This document shows positions 31,701-36,015 of a stretch of 36,015 nt of DNA, one piece after another. Both the position numbers and the translations under genes were made by a program. This DNA comes from a virus. Every line of letters begins with the position of its first letter. The first letter of the stretch is position 1. The stretch is taken from positions 1 to 36,015 of the IMG/VR virus record IMGVR_UViG_3300013108_000408; one strand, 5' to 3'. The notes beneath the pieces are model-generated. The model had not been told where the DNA came from. It worked only from the letters and a program-made list of their open reading frames with translations, and made no database searches.

Positions 31701-32475
31701 AGCAAATTGGTGGGATAATACATCAGATGGAGAATTAGATCAAGTAGGAAACTTAGGATTTTTATATGATCCATTAGGTAACTTTAATACTGGTTCTAAA
31801 GAAACAAATAACGATCAAGAAAATCCATATCAAGCAAGTGTATACCCTTGGTTTATGAATGCTGGGGATCAAGGAGGAAATGGAGGTGAAACATTCTTAA
31901 TATTAAGTGCTTCATCTACTTTAGGAGGTGGTGGTCAAACAGATCTACAATTTTACACAGGATCTATAACAGCATCAGCTGAAAGAATACCATTATCATT
32001 CCAAAAATACACAGTACCTAGTCCTACATCAGCACCAATTATTACACAACCAAACTTTAATCCTGGCCCTGGTGGTGGAGGTCCTGGTTCTGGAGGAGGA
32101 GGAATTAATATTATAACTTTAAATCCTGATTCAAACTTATCACTTTTAACAAATGCTGGGGATACTGATTGTAACATAGAAGTAACTTGTAGTTTAAACA
32201 CAGGTATTTGGCAATGGGATATAAATTATCTTGATGGTTCAGGGTGGATTTCAGGTGTAACACCTCCATTAAATACAAACCAAACAGGAACAGGATTAGT
32301 AAACTTCAGAGTAGCATCAGGTTATACAGGAGGTGGTACTACAAACACATTTGTAAGAGAAGCACAAATTACATTTACTAATATAAGTAACCCTTCTCAA
32401 GTAGTATTTAGTGTGTTAGTATCTCAATTTTACGAACTACAAGGTGGTGGTGGAGGAGGATTTGGTTCATCATAA
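25705..32475 (+). CDS. giant tail/baseplate protein, 2256 aa, multi-domain
   Basis: The frame is open from 25678, but I use ATG 25705, next to the previous stop. Residues 1-540 are structural-type. About 548-592 hold a segment common in marine T4-like phages (YKRIYHNVPLLLKKKGTIAG, then GIPSTILRVSEFGG). About 608-822 look like a concanavalin/laminin-G-type domain (DLPFFDGGWWSIQASFDYDG). Three copies of a G-x-GTGATF...Y-x-x-G-[DE]-x-I module lie at about 1106-1152, 1378-1425 and 1745-1799. A Pro/Gly linker (about 2120-2133) leads to a BACON-like domain (about 2134-2242, with WQWDINYLDGSGWIS and a final strand ending VSQ). The tail is poly-Gly. Carbohydrate-binding-type domains suggest contact with host glycans, so this may be a long tail fibre or baseplate adhesin. 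Confidence 0.8.
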   Translation: MAEEKNKPIIVQVDPTTFEFQQYTEEDNILISSSRLDTAFSSSTDYIEYYAYDENQNLIFPLDPNVRAVEVTNYSVIEGDTCLYPDKDINEIGYDVGKYYSTYNFYRKLLNSDININYYISEISGDRTELRLKSNVISDEDMISSGNEFVTTREQSEYFYDFLLNFGNDQQVIANNFKVDTELEEPSFLIKLYEPLPPQFQVKSTLWVVREISTSQAYNVTLPYPEFEPNDFQAISGPNYSLKITQQQGASGQSYDFNTLLGTDLTSSFEQLNNILERKEINISVNYEEYENFVHFSSAYTRLENFAYKVGLIENYTNQMNSVIGDESTNLEYSSSKAVLTTKITDIIQNFDGYEYFLYFNSGSAKSWPKTNTEPPYILASTGSAEAISWLGNATDDTGQAGSASRFDLENDNYLYNAIPEYLRSDPNNEKYELFVDMVAQQYDNTWLYTKDLTNRFNADNRLDYGISRDLVADAIKDFGIKLYSSNFNTDDLYTAFLGITPSGSAFPFPYMTGSIGGAVDTPSGYEYVDTEISASNDIVPQQELSQQLYKRIYHNVPLLLKKKGTIAGLKALITSYGIPSTILRVSEFGGRDRDFTLDWDLKQDVYNYALHLQGPDNYSALTSSFVAAGEWPNLFKSPQSIQFRFKTAGIPTASLYQNIWVGDTTRAFITLEYTGSGLGSGSYSGSVPSQSNAYGTMRFYPEGQIGFNNNRSASIDLPFFDGGWWSIQASFDYDGGMEAYLYGANRIGEEIGFSASDATTVVDPQYWSATQVSYFPSASALTLNSVDYIPLTGALQEVRYWDCVLSESLFFDYVVNPYSTQGNSINSTPEELVFRADLGTELNTGSRESIHPKVTGSWAITQSFDGHSEFKLIGRDLFIQNTESIYYNQTPGGIKNRISDKIRIVNTVIPSGSTLSPYRSVQQESFPSGSNPSINYLEVAFSPTDQVNDDIIAQIGDFNLGEYIGDPRQISESKTSYPQLDALRDAYFNKYISSYDINDFIRLIKFFDNSLFKMIEDFTPARTSLSSGVVVKQNLLERNVQAPPSMSYGDVTYSGSVKSFPRDYNVHYAKERPGESLFNDQVITASAAQNTVNLSDGRGATAITGSSNGSGFGATFVPLVVSNQITQFQVIETGSRYSVGEVITLTSQSISSSVAPTLQATPGSPTSVANDVNITIGENNLAPILGTSDYPQQNYASGSTVYRYSGGTGGVFEPFNNIFAAPISESMDFFNYFFDYTHSISSTAIASSSQGEFAFNSQDGATATKIFMNSLSNGNRPVSEYSPNLYDPLTRLSASLASGVGQTLGATIEFGQLTNFVSKEYNPDKNQYQRDLKASYRIDSLNYISPPLVTGTPVRVTQQSNEAETTGTSQNIDVSPTSTSGNGTGATFTISTIGPSFAFVSVVVKNIGFDYNAGETITFSSADLQAAGFPTSFTKDLKCELTTENQSITGNTGYWDIDVTPISTAFSAGTYVSSSFTELIPYILPDGSEVASDLTASYTAKFSISEGPYSGKTAAEVSASQFAHRYPGFVQKFQEPFSTNLGIGMPMGSSITQSTQNQYGQRPHSYDRFDQREFYNGEFINTIVPGLFEDNPCKAFFGQDSRIDYFFYIQWFNDNLISEKNFISSSADFQPQPGNNWFWADTVSFPAAGNNHQLVQEYFVTTTVQQTARVNSFTYGGPGAEGSGGVIELVSRPITQGSTTMHIDSAYFVATSLVPGTTNLTQAVTTNILDGVNDVYNNVSATSTSGTGTGATFKVTVAVQQVATIEAIATGSLYDIGDTITFAAGTFGVGSSEVVVTLRADDLFTGVQKKYNGNRTITIPQSTLVSAGFTAASGPLLGVLSTTQLDPIPSNKVKYIKMSDEDINGEDTLAFIQDSGFVTYTLEGAANYLNELIDEGFETYYISNASVQTPPFGNESVLLFINQAPSTTAVTSYDELFYDFTFSASGQFVYYATSSGEDPNVVHETGITRSVAQGYYPPEADSPTSLWSTESFFRGWATANWWDNTSDGELDQVGNLGFLYDPLGNFNTGSKETNNDQENPYQASVYPWFMNAGDQGGNGGETFLILSASSTLGGGGQTDLQFYTGSITASAERIPLSFQKYTVPSPTSAPIITQPNFNPGPGGGGPGSGGGGINIITLNPDSNLSLLTNAGDTDCNIEVTCSLNTGIWQWDINYLDGSGWISGVTPPLNTNQTGTGLVNFRVASGYTGGGTTNTFVREAQITFTNISNPSQVVFSVLVSQFYELQGGGGGGFGSS

Positions 32476-32486
32476 AAAAGATTTAA

Positions 32487-33038
32487 ATGAAGAAAACGTT
32501 TTATAGAATAGGGGAGCATGTAACAAATAGACCATGGGAAAGACCAACATTTGAAGCTGTTGAAGTATGGTGGAATAAGTTTAAAAAAACTAAACATTTA
32601 GACCAATTTGAAGTTTGGATATGTGGTGGTATGTTAGAAGGAACAGAAACATGGGATGTTGATGTTATATTAACAGGACAATTTAGACACCCAGATGATT
32701 TAAAGCATGTGTTAGATGAGGGAATAAGTTTAGGACTTAAACATTGGTTATTAATTGATTTAGTATGGCAAGATAGAATTGTATGGCCATATTTAACTTG
32801 GGAACCATTTAGAAGAATTAGAAATTTTAATGAAATGGAAAAACAAACTCCCGATAGACATCTACTAAGAGAATATGATAATGGTAAAGAAATTTATCCC
32901 GGACTTTGGGCAAAATATAATGATAAACCTACTAAATCATTTAAATTTGCTCAAAAAATGCTTAAAGAAGGTAAATATACCCTTGGAATACAAAAAATGT
33001 CTGAATATATTTATAACAATAAAACCATATTAGCATAA
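32487..33038 (+). CDS. nucleotidyltransferase-fold protein
   Basis: This 183-residue protein has the core signature of the NTase superfamily: a strand and turn WICGG (residues about 45-48) followed by D57-V-D59-V (WDVDVILTG). This matches the general hG[GS]...Dh[DE]h pattern with both metal-binding aspartates. Downstream is HWLLIDLVWQDRIVW, in the place of the third acidic strand. The C-terminal third is helical. It is 11 bases after the giant tail gene and overlaps the next gene by 1 base, so it is co-expressed with virion genes. An enzyme of this kind in a tail operon is unexpected. It could modify a protein (nucleotide or phosphosugar transfer) or have lost activity. Confidence 0.65.
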   Translation: MKKTFYRIGEHVTNRPWERPTFEAVEVWWNKFKKTKHLDQFEVWICGGMLEGTETWDVDVILTGQFRHPDDLKHVLDEGISLGLKHWLLIDLVWQDRIVWPYLTWEPFRRIRNFNEMEKQTPDRHLLREYDNGKEIYPGLWAKYNDKPTKSFKFAQKMLKEGKYTLGIQKMSEYIYNNKTILA

Positions 33039-36015
33039 TGCCAAGTCAACCAGAAGTATATTACTACTACAAACAAGATACGAATCAAATACTAGTTGGT
33101 TCAGCAGATGGCTCTTTGACTAATGTAGCTGATATGAATGCTTTAATCACTAGTAGTAAAGCATCAGTACCATTAACTGATATTAATACTGTAGCTAGAA
33201 TAAAATCAATTGGTCAATCAATAAGTTACCAAAGTGAAGCAGTATATAACTCAGCAAGTAATGGAGAAGGATTTTCTATACCAATTGAAGATGATCAAGA
33301 ATTATGGGTATATAGAGGCATACAACCCGTGAATACAGTACCACAAGGTACACCTACAGATGCTGGTCCAGGAGATTCAAATCATACACAATATAACGCT
33401 TATTTACACAGACCCTTTAAATTATATATGTTGACAGAAACCGGGTCTGGTGTACCAACTTCACCATGGTTACCAATTGGAAATTTTTACAATGAATCAA
33501 CAGGTGGAGGTACAAATAATTATGTAAGTAGCTTACAGTTTAATGTAAAACAACAAGACGTAGTAGGTAATTTAGATTATAGTTCTAATAATTTCTTAGT
33601 ATCAAAATCAAGAGCATCAGGTTCATTTACAGTATTTAAACAAGAAATGGGAGTTAGACCTTGGGTTTTTACTAAATATTCTTTATTAGGAACACCACCT
33701 GCAGTAGGTTCAGCTTGGAATTTATTCTGTGAATCTTCATCAGCTTCAAATTTTGCTCAATCTCAATCTGCAGTAGGATATTGGAATACAGCAACTACAG
33801 GAGATCCAGGTACGAGTAAATTTGCAGCAAACAATTCAACACCTGCTAGTGCAACACAAGTAAGTCTTACAAAAATTGGTATTTCTTTTAACCCACAAAA
33901 TACTTTATTATATAGAGTAAGTCAATCTGGACACTTTGGTAAACCAAAAGGAAAAATAAAATTTTCAGAAGTAGCAGATCCTACAAATTATGTAGAATAT
34001 GATGTAGGTGATATAGATTCAACATCATACACAAGTTACTCTACAGTAGCAGTTTCTAATGGTACAACAAATGGAACGTGGCCTCCATCAAATAATGCAG
34101 ATGTTTCGATGTCAATGGATGGTCCTATGTTGATAACAACTCTTACTCAACAACAATTTGCAACATTAAATGCTACTCCAAGTTTTTCAACAATTAAAAT
34201 GATGAATGGAGTATATAGCTATACTTCTAGTAATTTTGATACAACATCCGCTGATGGAACAGCAGCAACAGGATCAAGTCAATTTGGATTATATACACTT
34301 AATAATGATTATGTAGTATATAAAGCAACAGTAGATACATTAAACTCAGGTGATGTAACAGTAACATATACAGGTTCAAATGGTAATCCTCAATTTTCTA
34401 CTATTTCACCAGGATTTAATGGTAGTTTTATTGCTCTTATAGGAACTGTATCATCATCAGGAAATGATAGTAGTGCTACTTATAATCTTCAAATTACAAA
34501 TAATAATAGTACAGGAACACCTCCAGTAGATATTTTTTCAACAAGAATAAGTGATGTTTATTTATCATTATCTTCTTCATTATCAAGTTCAATTGATGGT
34601 TTGTATGTATTTAACCAATTACCATCACAAGATATTTACGTTACATGTTCAATGTTATTAAATGCTTGGACAGGTAGTGATCCTGAATCAGCTAAATATG
34701 GAGATGTAAAACTTGGAGCACACACAGATGTAACATATTCCTTATCACCAAACCCACCTTTATATGGTGAGGGTGAAGCAGGTGATGGTACATCTTGGCC
34801 TACAGCTTCAATTAACATTTATAAAGGTAATTATCCTAATAACATACCAAGAGAAGGTGATACACCTTTACATACAGAACAATTTATAACAGTAGGAGGT
34901 GATTATGGGAATAATGGTGTAGCAATAACAACAAGTTTTGTTTTACCATCTTCATCCATATCATTCCAAGATTGTTTAAATTTATCTTTATCAGTAACAT
35001 CAGGATCTGATCCAGCTTCTATGGTAGAAAATTCATTAGTAGTAAGTGAATACCAATTAGAATTCCAAAATGCAGCTGAATTAGAAAATGGAGATGGTAG
35101 AGTACCTACATTTATAGATAATGCATTTAGAGGAACAGGTGGTTTTTCTAATGCACCTGATTGTCAACCAACATTAAATAATGTAGTCTTAGAAAGAAAT
35201 AATCCTTATATTCAATTAGTAGAATATAATGATGATCCATATGATCCAAGTAATTTCCAATTAATATTATCTGGAAATGCTGCAAGGTCAACAGTACCTG
35301 TTTCAAATTATAATCTAGAAACTTGGAACAATCCTAGATACCAGGGTTCATTTACATCAGCTAATTTCTATAATTCAATAGTTGGTGCAGCAGGTACATT
35401 TGGTAATTCACCAGTAATTGAGTATAAAAGAGCTTATTTAGCTTATTGTGATCAGGTAACAGACCCATATCCAGTAGTTAATAGTAAAACTCAATTTAAC
35501 ATATTATACATGATTAATCCTGGAGGTGATGCTTTAAACCCATTAATTTCACCTTATACTGCTTATGATGTATTAGGTACATGGGATGAAGGTGGATTAG
35601 GACAAGTAGGTATTAATCAGGTTTCAGGTTCAACACAGTTTGATGCCTTAAACGGATTCCAAACAACATTTAAAGTAGGTAAACAAGCTATACCATTATT
35701 ATACTCACAAACCTCTGCAAATACATTTGCTGATGCAATTCCAATTGCAGGTAATGCTGAACAAATTTCAGGAGTTACTTCATCATTTATTGAGTATGAT
35801 ATGTCATCTCAAGGTTCAAGTCAAGTTGAAGCTTATAAAAACTCATTTAATGTTGTTTATCATAACATTGCTCAAGGTATTGCAGACCAACAAGGAGGAA
35901 TTTATCCTCAAAACCCAGGTACATTCCAATCAACACAATTTAATATTGAATCAGGATCTGGTTTTGGTATTCAAAGAGGAAACCCACAAGATATTGATGG
36001 TGTTATTGAATTACC
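33038..36015 (+). CDS. large structural protein, partial (3' end outside window)
   Basis: The frame starts at ATG 33038 (overlapping the previous TAA as TAATG) and remains open to the window end, giving at least 992 residues. The sequence begins MPSQPEVYYYYKQDTNQILV and is rich in Ser, Thr, Asn, Gly and aromatic residues, with many beta strands. There is no signal peptide, membrane segment or Cys cluster. Segments such as RPWVFTKYSLL and ADPTNYVEYDVGD look like repeated beta domains. The context after the giant tail protein indicates a tail fibre or baseplate component. I cannot assign it to a named T4 protein. Confidence 0.75.
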   Translation, partial: MPSQPEVYYYYKQDTNQILVGSADGSLTNVADMNALITSSKASVPLTDINTVARIKSIGQSISYQSEAVYNSASNGEGFSIPIEDDQELWVYRGIQPVNTVPQGTPTDAGPGDSNHTQYNAYLHRPFKLYMLTETGSGVPTSPWLPIGNFYNESTGGGTNNYVSSLQFNVKQQDVVGNLDYSSNNFLVSKSRASGSFTVFKQEMGVRPWVFTKYSLLGTPPAVGSAWNLFCESSSASNFAQSQSAVGYWNTATTGDPGTSKFAANNSTPASATQVSLTKIGISFNPQNTLLYRVSQSGHFGKPKGKIKFSEVADPTNYVEYDVGDIDSTSYTSYSTVAVSNGTTNGTWPPSNNADVSMSMDGPMLITTLTQQQFATLNATPSFSTIKMMNGVYSYTSSNFDTTSADGTAATGSSQFGLYTLNNDYVVYKATVDTLNSGDVTVTYTGSNGNPQFSTISPGFNGSFIALIGTVSSSGNDSSATYNLQITNNNSTGTPPVDIFSTRISDVYLSLSSSLSSSIDGLYVFNQLPSQDIYVTCSMLLNAWTGSDPESAKYGDVKLGAHTDVTYSLSPNPPLYGEGEAGDGTSWPTASINIYKGNYPNNIPREGDTPLHTEQFITVGGDYGNNGVAITTSFVLPSSSISFQDCLNLSLSVTSGSDPASMVENSLVVSEYQLEFQNAAELENGDGRVPTFIDNAFRGTGGFSNAPDCQPTLNNVVLERNNPYIQLVEYNDDPYDPSNFQLILSGNAARSTVPVSNYNLETWNNPRYQGSFTSANFYNSIVGAAGTFGNSPVIEYKRAYLAYCDQVTDPYPVVNSKTQFNILYMINPGGDALNPLISPYTAYDVLGTWDEGGLGQVGINQVSGSTQFDALNGFQTTFKVGKQAIPLLYSQTSANTFADAIPIAGNAEQISGVTSSFIEYDMSSQGSSQVEAYKNSFNVVYHNIAQGIADQQGGIYPQNPGTFQSTQFNIESGSGFGIQRGNPQDIDGVIEL

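Noticed and set aside
1-36015. CRISPR arrays, insertion sequences, integrase or attachment sites
   Set aside because: No spaced direct repeats, transposase or recombinase motifs were seen. The tRNA is not accompanied by an integrase in this window.

Overview
The window looks like part of the genome of a large, lytic, T4-like contractile-tailed phage whose host is a Bacteroidota bacterium, probably a flavobacterium. The phage assignment rests on a cluster of baseplate genes (hub/spike gp5-like, gp25-like and gp6-like wedge proteins, very long tail proteins), a gp55-like late sigma factor, and four copies of a shared AT-rich late-promoter motif. The host assignment rests on host-style promoters (TTGG, 19 bases, TATATTT), start codons preceded by A-rich sequence with no clear Shine-Dalgarno site, a lipoprotein with an acidic surface-export-like sequence after its cysteine, and a phage copy of ribosomal protein bS21 of the Bacteroidota type. 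Base composition is strongly AT-rich. TAA, TAG and TGA all act as ordinary stops.

Layout. 1-3802 holds tightly overlapping small genes: membrane and zinc-ribbon proteins, a cytidylyltransferase, a sugar-isomerase-type cupin, an Smr-domain protein and a 2OG-Fe(II) oxygenase. 3807-6955 is a modification cassette: a GT25 glycosyltransferase fused to a lysyl-hydroxylase-type dioxygenase, a second dioxygenase, and a GT4-type glycosyltransferase. 6956-7805 is a compositionally odd, mostly non-coding stretch with a tandem 11-bp repeat array and a strong host-type promoter. 7806-9560 contains a small conserved phage gene, a tRNA-Leu(UAA), and a minus-strand operon (thioredoxin-like, coiled-coil membrane protein, small ORF, glycosyltransferase-like) whose last gene runs into the tRNA. 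9704-12246 holds a methyltransferase, then late-promoter genes: a sulfotransferase-like protein, a second GT25 enzyme and a small beta-rich protein.

12269-17058 is a host-takeover and DNA-metabolism region: two near-identical promoters, a DUF932 protein, a lipoprotein, a T5orf172/GIY-YIG-type protein, bS21, a staphylococcal-type nuclease and an HD phosphohydrolase. 17058-17765 is the late sigma factor. From 17802 to the window end lies the late structural operon: hub/spike, an unusual membrane-spanning protein, gp25, gp6, a DNRLRE-like tail protein, a 2256-residue tail protein with a laminin-G-like and a BACON-like domain, a nucleotidyltransferase-fold protein, and a structural protein of more than 992 residues that runs off the end.

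Taken together, the window contains at least ten genes for activating sugars or for hydroxylating, glycosylating, methylating or sulfating something. Two of them sit behind the late promoter motif used by virion genes. The simplest reading is that the phage decorates its own virion proteins or a host surface polymer. The lysyl-hydroxylase/glycosyltransferase fusion, whose order matches animal PLOD collagen-modifying enzymes, is the most striking item. All assignments come from reading the sequence and from remembered family motifs; no database search was run.
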